Assembly: GCA_964034945.1 (NCBI GenBank)
Contig: OZ035962.1
Coordinates: 28,968,943 to 29,032,942 of the forward strand
Direction: 5' to 3'
DNA: 64,000 bases
DNA from: Chrysopilus asiliformis
Lineage: Eukaryota; Arthropoda; Insecta; Diptera; Rhagionidae
A program made the position numbers and the translations under genes. Of the stretch, positions 46,568 to 59,165 are shown piece by piece; within the stretch, counting starts at the first letter, position 1, and each line of letters starts with the position of its first letter. The notes below the pieces were generated by a model. The model made no database searches and was not told where the DNA came from. It worked only from the letters and a program-made list of their open reading frames with translations.

Positions 46568-46711
46568 GTCCCTTGCGAAGTAAGCTGGCCGATTTCGTTG
46601 TCTGTCCGTCCAAATACCGTAGCACCTTCGCACTTAAAACATTCACGATCCTTTTTCACCTCTGTCCGGGATGTCCAAATTTCTCTTCGATGGTTTTCCA
46701 TTTGATTTTTC
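46568..46711 (-). CDS. Candidate upstream exon, unrecognised product
   Basis: On the minus strand TTTTTATTTATTTTAG precedes 46711. The frame with ATG at about 46701 reads MENHRREIWTSRTEVKKDRE, CFKCEGATVFGRTDNEIGQL and reaches a stop beyond 46568 unless spliced (possible donor GAC|GTATTT). CFKC recalls a knuckle but no family is recognised. The join to 46291-46428 is not in phase in my best model, so the gene model is only a suggestion. Confidence 0.22.
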
Positions 46712-49635
46712 CTAAAATAAATAAAAAGTAGGCCAAATTCAAGCCAGGCACAAAAATATCGCAAAGTTTTGGTAAACATGCAAGACAACACGACAAATTA
46801 GCTAAAGTATAAATTAACACAAATGATTTAGATTATTAAATTTCAATTAACTTTTCCGCGTTTAGTTTACAATAAAATTTCAATTTAAAAACCATTCGAT
46901 TTCACATTTTTTTTCTCATTTTGTTTTTGAAACTACATATAACATTTAGACACATTTAATACACTTTTCATGCAGACTGAATTAATAAAATTTTCACGAT
47001 AAAAATAAATCAAAATACTTTTCACAATAAAAATGATCATCGAAAGATCCATCGCTTGATTGTTTTTTCTGAACTTTGAGTTCTTCGCTGATGGATCGAT
47101 GGTTGATGGCAAAGCGATCTTACTTTATTAAAATACAACAACAATTGAGCGAAGAATTTAACAGTAACACAAAATGCAAAACGAACAGATGATTTAAACG
47201 CACGTAACAGAAAAAATACCAAGTATGTGTGGCAACTGGTGTATTTAAGAGAAAAAAAAACAGAGAAAAATGAATAGGGATTTGATCAATTTCCCTCAGA
47301 AATTAAATCTATTACACTTTTAGCGACCATGGTATAAATCTGGTTCTAACGATTTTTTTTTTCCTTTTGGCTGTTCCGATTTTTAATTTGACATGAATTT
47401 ACAAAAAAAATATAGGGAAAAGGTTTACTAAGATTATTTGATCATTTAATTTACCTGCATTTATTTAATTAGGGCCGATTTTTGATTCCATTTCGAAACA
47501 AAATCTGTAAAAAATGAATTTCGTACTTCGTCATTAGAATATAAATAATTTTGAAAATACTTACCCAAACTTTAGCTTGTTACAACTTTCGATTTTCCCT
47601 TAAATTTTTTTTACACTTTGGAATTGTTAATAATATTATCAGGTACTATACATAACTTCGTTTTTATTTCCCCAGTATTATTTCGGATGTTTGGTAATAG
47701 ATTTATACAGGGTATATTTTCCTCCCTTTCAATATGGAGGTATTTCCTCCTTCAATCTGCCTATTTTTTTATTAGCAGCAAGAAAAGAAGGACGACATTT
47801 TTTTGTCATATTTGGCTTTTAGCCAATTTTTTTTGTGAAAAAACTATTTAGTTTTTAAATTTTTTTGGATGAATTTCATCATCCTCAATTTAAATAGTGC
47901 TAATATAGCCGATTTAAGGATTTTAACCGGGAAAGGGTAAGAGTTTTCTTTTAAAAAAAAACCTAGTGAATTAAAACCTCACGTGAGTTATGTTCAATTA
48001 GGTGCACATGTTCGCAGTTTCAACATTTTTTCAACTTGATTCGTACCTGGACAAAGTAAATTGTACTTCATTCCACATAAGAAGCAGAATTAAAAAGATC
48101 TGCTCCAGTATTGGAAATTTTCTTGAGGCCGCGGTATTCTTGGGGCAGATTGCCAGCAGCTCAATAGTCTGTGGAAAATATCCGTCTTGGTATTAAACCA
48201 CGAAAATTTCTCATGAAATTCTACCAACCAAGTAAGATAGAATTATAAGAATAAAAATTTTTGTGACTAGGAAATCTTAATTCTCACAGGTAAAATATCC
48301 CACGTGTAAACTTAACCTTAAAACGAAGCACCTTTCCCGGCCTATTTTTTTGAAATTGGAATAGAGATTAGAATCTCAAACCTCGATTTAAATAAATATT
48401 ATTAAAATTATTTTTCACTTAATTTATTTTAAAATACCCTTACTCGGCATTTAACAAAGTCCGGGTTGAGTTAGTTGGTGAGGAAATTTAATACATTTAC
48501 TTAAAACTGGATGCGTTTGAGGTCCTGTTAAAATTCTGCACTGTACTTGGAGTTCCAGAGCGGATAGAATTAATTATATTTACCAATTTTGTTTGCTAGA
48601 GTTTTTTTTTCAAGATAAAGAATTAATTTTTGTTATGTTCGTGTACGCCGAATCCACATTCGAGTCTATTTCTTTTTTAATAGTGATTCAGTGTTTTATG
48701 CGATAAAGATGGACCCATACTTGTGCACAAAAACCCTTTAATCTGATTCGAATATATTGTATTGCGTTTAGTGAATGTGGCGAAGGTCCTATTAATAGTA
48801 AAGCTTTCATTGCTATTTTTTTTATAGTAATTTTAAGTCTAGCATTATTTATAGGATTACCCTTATTTGTTATTATATATAATTTATTTATTGCATGCTA
48901 TGTCCTATTTATTATTTATTGTTATATACTTAAATTTTTTATATCGTCAATTTTTTTATATAAATATTTACCTACATCGCTATAGCGTCTAAGAATTTTC
49001 CTATTATATTTCTATTTACGAATTAAAGATCCCAAAATGATACTTTGAGTTAATTTTTTTCTTTTGGTGGTGAATGTATGGAGAAGAATAACCAGCCATG
49101 TCGTCATTTGACTTCGTGGTAGAGCATCATTTATGTTATCCAGTCGGATAGCATAATGAAACTTACCTTTGATCAAATCCTTTCCCTTCTCGATTCCTTT
49201 TAAAGCTAGAAGGAAATTTGAAGAGTGAAGTATAGGCACGAATAAATTTTATTGTTGTGGTCAGAATCCAGAAAAAGTAACCCCCCCACCGACGAGCTGA
49301 GCCCAATAACATCCAAGCGTGCCTCCCCTCTGGAATGAGATTTTCTCACCATGATCATAACAAAGTCATTCTTTTGCGACAAATTCACGAAATTTTCGAT
49401 TCGATTCGTGAATGGAATTTTTTAAACCCGAGAATTAAACAAAAATCACGAATGAATAAAAAATAACATTCGTACGAGAATTATTCACAAACGAACGAAT
49501 CGAAAAGAATGATTCTCCGGAAAACGTCTTTTAGAAGTTCAATTTTAAGATAATTTAAACTTAGGTGTGATATGGCTTTAATAAAATAAAAACTAAATCA
49601 AAACAGGATCAGTTGCCTTAAAATAAAAATTTAAA
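46712..49635. other. AT-rich sequence, no gene supported
   Basis: Minus-strand sequence around 46900-47230 could be a 5' untranslated region for the candidate exons but has no test. Frames at 49012-49388 (-) lie in less AT-rich sequence without motifs. No repeats with defined ends. Confidence 0.35.
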
Positions 49636-49641
49636 TTTATT
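49636..49641 (-). promoter_or_regulatory. Poly(A) signal AATAAA
   Basis: AATAAA on the minus strand about 83 bp after the stop codon of the secreted-peptide gene, at a normal position for an insect 3' end. Confidence 0.6.
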
Positions 49642-49723
49642 AAACATTTTGCTTAAAATTAGTTTCACAAGAAAATCACTTAATTTCGTTAATTACGTCA
49701 CAACAAGGGCAGTGTGTTAAGTT

Positions 49724-50182
49724 CTAATGTTTAACTTCCGGTGCGACAAAAGGATTTGTAGATGGAGGCTGTATAACTTCAAACGGTACAGCAGGTCGCT
49801 TATCATATGGTGGTGAAAATCCGGGTGCACGTCTATTAGGTCGTAGCTGTCTTTCAACTCCTCTTGGCTTAAGCGCAAGTCGTGTGCCAATTGATCGCGA
49901 GACGATAAAATGCGCCACTACATTTCTACATAATTATAAAAAATCAACAAAAAATTTCTCATTATTTTTATGCATTATCCGTTTGTGATAACACTTTTTA
50001 CCCCGTATCCGCTTCACTAACATCAAACTCCAAAATCGGTTTTTCGAGTTTATTTCTTGGTAATGCGTAAACCACAGACACCATCAAAATTGCCGCAAAT
50101 AATATCTAAAAAAAAAAAGATTTTTTTTAAGAACACCGAAGTTTAATAGAAAATCTACCAAACTAACCGTTGTTAATTTCAT
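49724..50182 (-). CDS. Secreted Pro/Arg-rich peptide precursor, three exons
   Basis: Exon 1 coding 50182-50168 (MKLTT), intron 50167-50106 (GTTAGT...TTTTTAG, 62 nt), exon 2 50105-50002, intron 50001-49926 (GTAAAA...TATGTAG, 76 nt), exon 3 49925-49724. The phases join without a break to give 106 residues. The first 19 form a signal peptide (Lys near the start, hydrophobic ILFAAILMVSVV, then YA as cleavage site). The mature region begins LPRNKLEKPILEFDVSEADT and ends in a Pro/Arg-rich tail: RQLRPNRRAPGFSPPYDKRP, then VPFEVIQPPSTNPFVAPEVK. Dibasic RR and KR could be processing sites. The layout (signal, acidic pro-part, cationic Pro-rich tail) is that of insect proline-rich antimicrobial peptides or neuropeptide-like precursors, but I do not recognise the family. 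The ends are supported by a core promoter upstream and a poly(A) signal downstream. Confidence 0.82.
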
Positions 50183-50237
50183 TTTAACAGAATGTTTAAA
50201 ATATTTTTATAACCTAACACAATAACGTTTAAAATGC

Positions 50238-50278
50238 AACTGATCATCAAAATTCTTGATCAACCGATCATATATCGG
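50238..50278 (-). promoter_or_regulatory. Core promoter: TATA-like and Inr
   Basis: On the minus strand ATCAGTTGC (A+1 at about 50241) fits the arthropod initiator TCAGT, and CGATATATG (50270-50278) lies about 30-35 bp upstream, the usual TATA position. The start would leave a 5' leader of about 59 nt before the ATG at 50182. I saw no convincing NF-kB-type site just upstream. Confidence 0.5.
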
Positions 50279-50299
50279 TAGAACAAAGTTTTTTATTTC

Positions 50300-53200
50300 G
50301 AACTCTCGAAACACGTTTAGTTAAATATTTATTAAAATTTGGAATTTTATTAAGAATGCATGAAATAATAATGTCTTTTGACTATCGTCGATATTCAAAT
50401 TTTAACGCGACAGAAACAAAAAGTGACGATTTAACTGCGAAGATCGGAAATAGCCTTGAACTTAAGGCGTAATACTCGGTCAAAATAATTTTTTTTTAAA
50501 ACTGTCATATATTTATTATGAAAGACTTAGGAAGCTTTTACATAAATTTGAATATTTCGTTGTGCTTCGAGTCCGATTGTTGATACAAGTTTTTCAAGCT
50601 TTCTTGAATCAGATATCAATCAGATGTTAATCAGGTGTTTTTGTTTGTTAATAGAATCGTTCGACGAATTTTCCACATATCGACAATTTGGCGCTTGTAA
50701 CATGAAAATCAGTTATTCTTCGGTTGATTTTTTTTTCAACATTTCCGAATAACATTCGATGAGAACTTTTTAATTATTTTAGACGCATTTGTCATGTTTT
50801 GTAATCAAATATTTTTATATATGACTAATAAATCAATTTTTACGCCGATTTTTTTATATTTTACTACCTATTGGGAAAATTGCGTGGTCTATATATTAAA
50901 TAATTCCAAATGACAACCACTTAACAGAGTAAATTACAATTATTTTGGGCGATTTTTTAACCTTTTTGAAACAACATAGATAGGTTTGTTTTAAGGATTT
51001 TAAACAAGCTCTTTTAAAAACAAAGAATCTATACATCCATTTTTCACGTTTAGTGCTTAAGAATATCTTAAAAGAAAACGTTTTTGAGTCTAACTATTCA
51101 TATGAAAACTCTCGAAGTAATCTTCTCATCGCCAGTATTTTCAAGAATATATGAACGTTCTGTTTCTTATGAATTAGAGTAAAACTGCACTTACCAGACA
51201 ATGTAAAGATTGTGTAAAAAATCCTTTTAAATAAATACAAATGAATATTTCATGAAAAGGATATAAGTTATCCTTGACTTGTGCAATACATTTCTTTACT
51301 TTGTGTCTGTTGTATTTCTTATAAAATTCAAGTTTATAATTGAAGATTTTCAGTATAGGATGGTAATGGGAGATTTCCTATTTCTTTTTTATGTAGACAT
51401 TCTATATAGGTTGACGGTATTCAACGTTCAGGACTTACCTTCCATCGTATCGTATCGTACTCTCTTTGCATCCTTGATAAATTGTTAACTTTGGCATTTT
51501 CGCCATTATCGTAGCAAGTAATACTGTTTGTCTGTTTTTCTCTGTTTTCTCGCCTCATAGGGACATGTGAGGGGATGTTTTCTTGTTTAACTTTTCACTT
51601 CTCAAGAGTACACGTCAAAAAGCTTTTAATTTCCTTGTCATGTCACCCAGATAAAACTTTCTCTTTGAAATTCCATCTACTGTCTTGGCGCCCCATAATT
51701 AAATTTCCTTTTGTATAACACATCTCCGTGAAGAGGACAAGAAGATTTAAAGATTTTCTTCTTTCCTTTTTTCCTTTATATTCGATACAAAATTTAAAGA
51801 AAATCAAACGTATATACGGATCGAGTTTAAGTAGCGAGGACTGTGTTTGCGACATTTGTGTAGAAGAGACACCTTGGAAAGTTTCGTCATTAGAATAAAA
51901 TAAACATATCCTGACTGGTATGGTATGCCAAGCCAAGAAAAGTCCTTTACTTTAGTCCTTCGTGAAAATGTATATACAAGAAACAAAGGTCTTCTGAAAT
52001 TGTGAACCCTCAAAAGGAAGACAAAGCAATGATGTGGGTAACTTTCATCCATGTTTTACGAAACCCATTTAAGAAGAGTGAAACAATGAAACACTTCAAG
52101 ATCTGACATCATACCTTAGTATCCGCATCAAACACCATGCTCCATTTTTTTAAAGAAGATATATTTAAAACTCCATGGATTATGAAGAAGCCCCACTTGA
52201 TGATCGTGAATTTTCCCATTCAAGGCGTTTTAATGACAAGAAAAGAAACGTGCGACTTATTAGCCAACTTGAAGGTCACGTAGTCCTTATCTGGTGACAC
52301 AAATTAATGTTACGTACTGCAGACATCAACAGGCATTTTTTTGACAGTATTCAAGTTAAAGGTGATACCAATACCTCCAAAAATATGAAACTGGCCAAAT
52401 TAACCTCTGTCAACATAACACTTCACTATACTGTTAGTTCCGCCGGAAAAAAGGTGCCAACAAAAACTACAACAGGATAAAAGAGGGGAATAAAAACAAA
52501 CCTAAAAATCCTCTGCGAAAGTCACTTACCATTCAATGGGATATGAATTTCCCTCGTAGATTCAGGTTTTTGTTGTTAAAATGAACCCCATTTTGCTACG
52601 TGCTGGAATAAAAACATTAGAAATGGCGCGAACATGTTGCAGGTACTTTTGAACAAATTTGATGCTTGTTACCATTGAAATACGAAGTTTCGGTAGTCGA
52701 TATTAAGGATGTGTCTATTATGTCAAGATGGTTCAATTCGAGTGTGTGCTTCACAAAACTTTTTGCTTTTTTTATTATAGAAAATTTCAACGAATTGCTT
52801 TATTTGTTTGTGATTTCGTAAACAAGAATTCCAATTTTTGTAATGACCAAATTACACGTTTATGCATAAAATAATCCATTTTCTTAATATATCAAGCAGT
52901 GCTGCCGAAATAGATACTTCCGTACCTTTTCGATACGATCACAACTCAAAATGTTAAAAGTATCGCTTGAACGAAAAAGGTACGAAGACTGAAGCCAAAA
53001 GGTGGGAAAAAATTAATTTACTTAAATATAAACTTTACGAATCGAGTTTTCTTAAGCCTATATCGCATCTTGAATATTTAGAAAGCACAGACAAAAAGCA
53101 AAAATTCAATACATCAAATGGCCATTTTTCCAAAAAGATAAATAGAAGACCCTGTGTGGTTGTTGAATTTGCACCGAAAATTGCTTAAAAACAATACTTT

Positions 53201-53385
53201 CCCCAAAGGCTCTTTGTGAGAATAGTGAAAACCGGATACAAATAACTTTTACGGTTCAGCTGATAGTAGGATATAAGGAAAGAAGATCGGAAAATTTGGG
53301 TCAGCGTTTTGTTCAAAGCTTCACCGTTTCTAAATAAGAAACTAACCGACAGACAGTAATATTTATCATAACAGTTCATAGTTTT
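50300..53385. other. AT-rich sequence, no gene supported
   Basis: Includes a short (CGTAT)n run at about 51447-51460. Minus frames at 51643-52052 have no recognisable content. Nothing else supportable. Confidence 0.35.
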
Positions 53386-53560
53386 TACGTACTATAATAA
53401 AATATTGTATTCATGAAAAATTTTGACCTCTTTATTTTGCCTAAAATACGGGACGCTGATTTTCGGCTTTTTGGACCTCCTCTCGACTGGTCAAATGTTC
53501 TCGCAATTTATTGTGGTGAATTTTGTACCACCGTCACACTATCGCATAACTCCTCCTCTG
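53386..53560 (+). repeat. Dispersed repeat family 'TGCCTAAAA', copy C (short)
   Basis: TACGTACTATAATAAAATAT, TGAAAAATTTTGACCTC and TTTGCCTAAAATACGGGAC align with the first 100 bp of the copies at 22668 and 39821, after which similarity fades. Confidence 0.45.
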
Positions 53561-53697
53561 CTGAAACGTATTTTTACAACTTTTAAAAACTGCTTTTAAA
53601 ATTGTGCTTTTAAAATTTAAAAAGTATGATCAAATTATCCCTCTTTAATTATTGCAGCATCACTAATTAAGACATAAGCAACATTTAAAGTAAACTA

Positions 53698-53870
53698 CAG
53701 TAGAATCCCGATAATTCGTACCCCGATAATTCGTATATCCCGCTAATTCGTACGAATTTGGTGGTCCCTTGAAAAAAATCCCGATAATTCGTACCCCGAT
53801 AATTCGTATATCCCGCTAATTCGTATGAATTTGCTGGTCCCTTGAAATACGAATTATCGGGATTTTACTG
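53698..53870. mobile_element. pogo/Tigger-type MITE
   Basis: CAGTAGAATCCCGATAATTC at the left and CAGTAAAATCCCGATAATTC (reverse complement) at the right, with TA directly outside both ends (53696-53697 and 53871-53872). The interior is an 81-83 bp unit (CCCGATAATTCGTA, CCCGCTAATTCGTA, TGGTCCCTTGAAA) repeated about twice. CAGT(A/T) ends with TA duplication are typical of pogo/Tigger MITEs. Confidence 0.85.
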
Positions 53871-53872
53871 TA

Positions 53873-56368
53873 TTATATATTTTTTCACTTATTGTATATG
53901 AATGAAAATTCACACACAAAACCTTAATTTCACATTTTTGTTAACTTTGACTAACAATATGTTACAATTTTCGATGGAATTTATCCCTTGTCAGAATTAA
54001 ATTCACACTCGATTGATGTAATCGTTTATGGCAGCTCATAAGGTATAATAACCTCAAGTACCTACAAAAACTTAATCAGTTGCTATCATTTGGGCAACTT
54101 TATGCAAATGATAAGCACAAAGCATACAGCTATGCAAAAACATAAATAATTTCAAGTCAAAAGCAACATATGGTACCAAAATCATGTCGGTATGTATGTT
54201 TATGTACACCAAAATAACATAACTTTTACTTGACAAGTTGGATAACAGTTATTGTATATAGATTAAGACATACCCTTAACATATACTCGTACATACGGTT
54301 GGTATGGAATTGTTTTCGTTGAATAAGAAGAGCCCATTGCTATCGTTGGATGGTTGCTTAAGGACAAATTCTATGAGATTCTCCCAATTACACAGGATAT
54401 CACCGAAATTCAACATTTCGGCATGGACTCCCATGTAATTCAAATGAAGATTGTAGAAAGTACTCAAAAGTTACCACTCATACATATCATATGTTGAAAC
54501 TAGTCAACTTGTTAAAGTTTAAAGCATCTTACAATGAAAGGTATCGCTCAAAGGGGTCCTTTGGTCCTCCACATCTCAGAGAAATTTCTTATGCAATTTC
54601 CAGATGCCTGTTGAAATTATACGACTTCTGGTACATACACCTTCGCTACATCCTATAAACAGTATGGGGTCTTCTATTTAACCACCGATTCTCATACTTA
54701 TTTCATGTTTCATATAACAGACGTAAAGTTAATATCGACTAGCAGGTACTTGCTAGCATCTTTACATGTTCTACACATCCAGATATGCTTCGAAGGGTAT
54801 TTATATGTCAGGTGTGAGTGAAATGAATGTGGGTGGTAGGTGGCATGGGGCAATTTCTCAAAGTCGGTGGAGATTTATGTTTGCTAACGTATTCATGTAA
54901 TGAGTCGTAAATAATGCGCCAGGTTTGGGGATTTTCATGAATACTAATTAATTAGTCAAATTGTCGACGCATTTCAAAATACTGAAAGCCATGTATTATC
55001 AATAATTTACATTTTCCTGTACTAATATATTCACTTCATATACGTATGTATTCGTATTATGATAGCAGATTTATATAAACAACATACGATATGTTCGTAT
55101 GCGCGTAAACGATAAAACTTCAAGTGACTTCTGGATCATTTATTAACAACGTTAGTCATTTCCGAATTCCAAACTGCCAGCATATGCACATCCATATCGA
55201 AACAGAACATTAATCAGATACAAAAATTTCTAAACATAGGGGTTGCTGTCCTCAAAATCCTCAAGAATTCAACACAAATTTATAGTATTTTGTTTGACGT
55301 CTTGAAGCTCCACTTTGATTCGTTTTGCTTTCTCAAAGATCCTCAAAATATTATCTGAGAGTTTGACATAATAATGACTGATGGGTGGACGGACTCATTC
55401 AGGATCGAATGAACTTTATATGGCAAAGATTTTCGCATACCCATTTCTTATTCAAATCCTTGTGAATATGCGATGATGATAGTGAAGTGGTCGGGTGTTG
55501 AAAATGAATGAATTGACGACATATGTTCAATAGTCCTTTGCGTCTAACGATGTATATGGGGTATATTTCTTGAACTCAATTAGCGTTAGTTTTCTACGTT
55601 CTATTCTATGGTCCCTGTAAACATTCAGTTATGCTGATGAGACTTGGTGTCAGTGATTGTACACTGGAAAAAATATTTTAATATAGTCTGGAATTTAATT
55701 TGGGATTTCAAGCAACATTGTATAAGAAAAATGCCAGGTGTTGCCAAGAGAGCCCTAATTTATGCACAGATTCTTCCGCTTCCTTAACACATTGCGTGCC
55801 AAGCTGATTTTTATCAAAGTGGATCTTCAAAACTTTATTTTTATTCTTTTCAGTACTTTCACAGCTATTTCCGAAAACCAACTATACACATACATTTGCC
55901 AGAGGCTACTGGTTAATAATATTTTTTTCAAATTTTTTTAGTTTTTATTCATCTGTAGCCGTCATACACATATGTATGACGTGGCACGAAATGTGTTAGG
56001 ACAACTTGAGTAAAAATTCCGGATCTGTCAACCGAGTGGTTGTTACATAAGTTAAGTGCTGTCTATAAAATACAAGTACATGACACTATGTAGTTTTCGG
56101 TCCTTCGAACCCCCCCCCCCTCCCCCTCATGCTTTTTTTCGAGATTTTTAATCTGCCACAGACTCTCTTAACTTTTAAACCATTCCGCTGATATTTTTAA
56201 ACCATTCGAACGATTGGGATGTCATTTTTTTGTGTTGAAAACGGATTCTCGTATACAAACATCTTCTATTAAAAAAATTACTTCTTCCACCCCTGAAAAC
56301 TCTCTCACCTATCTCCTAAAATCCAAAAGGAGTTATGATTGAGTTTTCATCATTGAACAGGTCGTCCC
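53873..56368. other. AT-rich sequence, no gene supported
   Basis: No open frame, motif or repeat with definable ends; a poly-C run at 56110-56122. Confidence 0.4.
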
Positions 56369-56371
56369 TTA

Positions 56372-56559
56372 AGCCGGCCATACATTATGAGACTTGTTGT
56401 ACAACTTGGTACGGTTGTAGGCAATGTTGGATCGTATATGGGCCGGTTGTAGTACCAAATTTTAGGTTCGACAAAAATCAAAACCCTGTTGATTTTGCCT
56501 CCGCCAAGACAAGTTGTACAACATGGTTTTAGAACAAGTCTCATAATGTATGGCCGGCT
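56372..56559. mobile_element. PIF/Harbinger-type MITE
   Basis: Inverted ends AGCCGGCCATACATTATGAG, continuing ACTTGTT, with TTA directly repeated at 56369-56371 and 56560-56562. GTTGTACAAC blocks lie just inside both ends. 188 bp, non-coding; overlapping frames on both strands result from the inverted repeats. Confidence 0.88.
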
Positions 56560-56562
56560 TTA

Positions 56563-58007
56563 AACAATTTAGCTATCCCGTTCCCTATAACCCCTTCCCT
56601 GCTATCACCTGATCCGATCAAGCGATTTTCATCAGGTTTTCACCACAAGATAATTAGTTTTGGCACCTGAACATTGATAGAATGAATTTTTTTGAAAAAA
56701 TTCTAAAAAAAATGGTTGTGTCTAGGACAGGGGTTCGGGGTTGACAGGTTGATTTTCATTTTTCTTTTTTTGGTTCACACTCTTACTCACCCAGGGTTCC
56801 AAAATCACTGTGATTTTTGTCGGGCCTAAAAAAGTTTCTCTTTTACACTTAAACCGATATTTTTTACCAAGTGTAACCGATTTGTCTACAATTCATTAGT
56901 GAAAGCAACCAAAGAGTAGCATCCTTGACGGTGTTTAAATGATGGCAAATATACTTTCCTGCACTTCTTTTTAAACAAGACCCGCCATGGCTGCTGAAAG
57001 AGGAAATTATAAAGTTTAGAATGTTATGTAAGTGGTAGAAATCGTCGGGAAAATTCTTCCAAAAATGATGGTGTTAAGTTGTAATTAGAATGTGGAAAAC
57101 GATGTTAGAAATTAATGCATGGATTTTGATTTTGCAGACATATGCATGTATGTTATGTACACAGAAAGTGTAACTTAAGCTCTCTAAATCCCTAATACTG
57201 TATGTATATTACTGTATATATGAGGATGGTATTTATTTGTATTCATTTTGTGTTCTTCCGTTCTTGTAGACGTTCAATTCTTAAGATTAATGGGTGAGAT
57301 AAAAGTTTGTTTTTCATGTTTAACATTTTGGGGCCTTTGAACTCACCAAAAAAAACCTCACGTGCTCCGAATACCTTGTAACTCCCGTTTATTTTCAATG
57401 TGTATTCAAAAACTTTGTTGAAAATTAATTCGGTTGCTTGGCTTTTATGTTGGATTTACTTTATTTTGAATTACTTTTCGAAAATCTTAACATTATTTAA
57501 TGAACAATGAATGAAATATTTTCGAACAAAGAAATCATTTTAGTGAAATAGTTTTACTTTACGATTAAATAACTCTATAACAATTAAAATGCGTTTCATT
57601 TTGCAAATTTCTTTGCTCATAAATTTAACTGGCATTTAGAAATTGTGGTTATCTAAGTTTATTCGTATTAATAGATTCCAAGTAACTTTCAAGGGTCAAT
57701 TGTGGTAATGACATTTTCCAACTTTCTATATTACAGAAGTGCAAAAGTTATTTAAATGTTTGTGCAAATTTCATTGAAAATTTCAATTGTAAACCAAATA
57801 AATTATAGTAAATACCAGTTAATCTAATCATGTAGAGTTTCTCTGTGATCAAATTTGAACAGAGACCTTAAAATTGCACAAATGGGGATGATTGTAAAAC
57901 ACACCATCAGACTAACATTTTATGAAAATATCGTTAATTTTACGTCAATTGTCTGCTAATATTTACTCACCTCTGTTCATTTAAATACATAAGTTTTAAT
58001 GGAGTAA
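56563..58007. other. AT-rich sequence, no gene seen
   Basis: Nothing supportable. Confidence 0.4.
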
Positions 58008-58259
58008 AATTGAGGCGTTAAAAGCTAGAGTGGATCAACCCACATAATCGAGTTTTTGAAGCTTTTCCACTCTGTACTATTATTGACTGAAATTTTTTGG
58101 AAAAAAAAAATCTGTGGACTTTATTACTCAATGTTGAAACGTTTTTTGGTCCTTCCAAACATTTTTGTCTAAAAACTCACTCGCAATAGTGATTCAAACA
58201 CAAAAAAAATCACGATTTCGACATGTGGGTTGGTCCACTCTAGCTTTTAACGCCTCAAT
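58008..58259. mobile_element. MITE with AATTGAGGCG ends
   Basis: AATTGAGGCGTTAAAAGCTA, continuing GAGTGGA(T/C)CAACCCACAT, is present at both ends as an inverted repeat of about 38 bp with one mismatch. The interior is AT-rich and non-coding. The outermost AATT is self-complementary, so whether it is part of the terminus or a 4 bp duplication cannot be decided. Confidence 0.85.
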
Positions 58260-58884
58260 TGATCATGATGATATAGCAAATCACCATTAAATAAAATGAA
58301 AAATATCCTCTGCGATTATTGATCCCTTACTTCAATATCCATTTAGAATTTGCTTGAGATTTTGTAATTAATTCAGTACAAACATTGACGTTCATAATTT
58401 CTTCGATAAACATAATTCACAGAAAAGGACAAACAACATCAATCCGATAATATTAATTCACAACCATTGATAATCTAATCACTGGAACCATGAATTGCGA
58501 ATTGCTTTTAATTATACAAAAATATTGAGGCTTTTCGTATTTCCATTTTGAATCCAAAGTAAGTTAGTTTAGTCGCTCGAATAAACAGTCAATAATTAAG
58601 CTGTATTTTTTTATCATCGCACAAATATTCGGGTAAATTGCAGTAAAATAAAATTAATAATCAATAATAATATGCATCCAACTATAGCAGGGAAATTTTC
58701 ATAATCTCATATGCATATACAATAATGAAGAATGGATTTTATGGTTTTTCGCATGAAGGATTATTAATTTTATACAAATTTATGGGACTTCAATCGAAAC
58801 AATTTTGCAAATAATTAAAAATTGCAATTAGCTCCTGTCATTCTGGGGCGGCATATTGCGTTAATTTGGGAAATAAATTTGCTA
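58260..58884. other. AT-rich sequence, no gene seen
   Basis: Nothing supportable. Confidence 0.4.
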
Positions 58885-59165
58885 TTTTTAACCGACTTCC
58901 AAAAAGGAAAAGTTTTTTAATTCGACTCGTATGTATTTTTTAGGTATGTTCAGGCATAACTTTTTACTGGGTTGGCCGAATTTGGTCATTCTAAATAAAA
59001 AGTTGTGGAGAAAGTTCGTAGTTGGATGCCACTGTAGCGCTATGCCTTCATACCCCCTCCTCTGCTAGATTCTACGTCGCTTGAGATATCGAGTTGAAAT
59101 TTTTTGTGTTGTGTTCAGTACAGCACCAGGAAAGTTCTTTTATATTTAAATTTTCCAGTGAGAAA
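58885..59165 (+). mobile_element. Array-bearing element, AACCGACTTCC terminus, single unit
   Basis: TTTTTAACCGACTTCCAAAA at the start, then a unique part (ACTGGGTTGGCCGAATTTGG TCATTC) and one ~122 bp unit (CTCCTCTGCTAGATTCTACG, CGAGTTGAAATTTTTTGTGT, TGTTCAGTACAGCACCAGG). Collinear in inverse with the split copy at 4800-6412. The right end is undefined. Confidence 0.65.

Noticed and set aside
49012..49388. Minus-strand frames near the secreted-peptide gene
   Set aside because: Lie beyond the poly(A) signal, without signal peptide or splice links to that gene.
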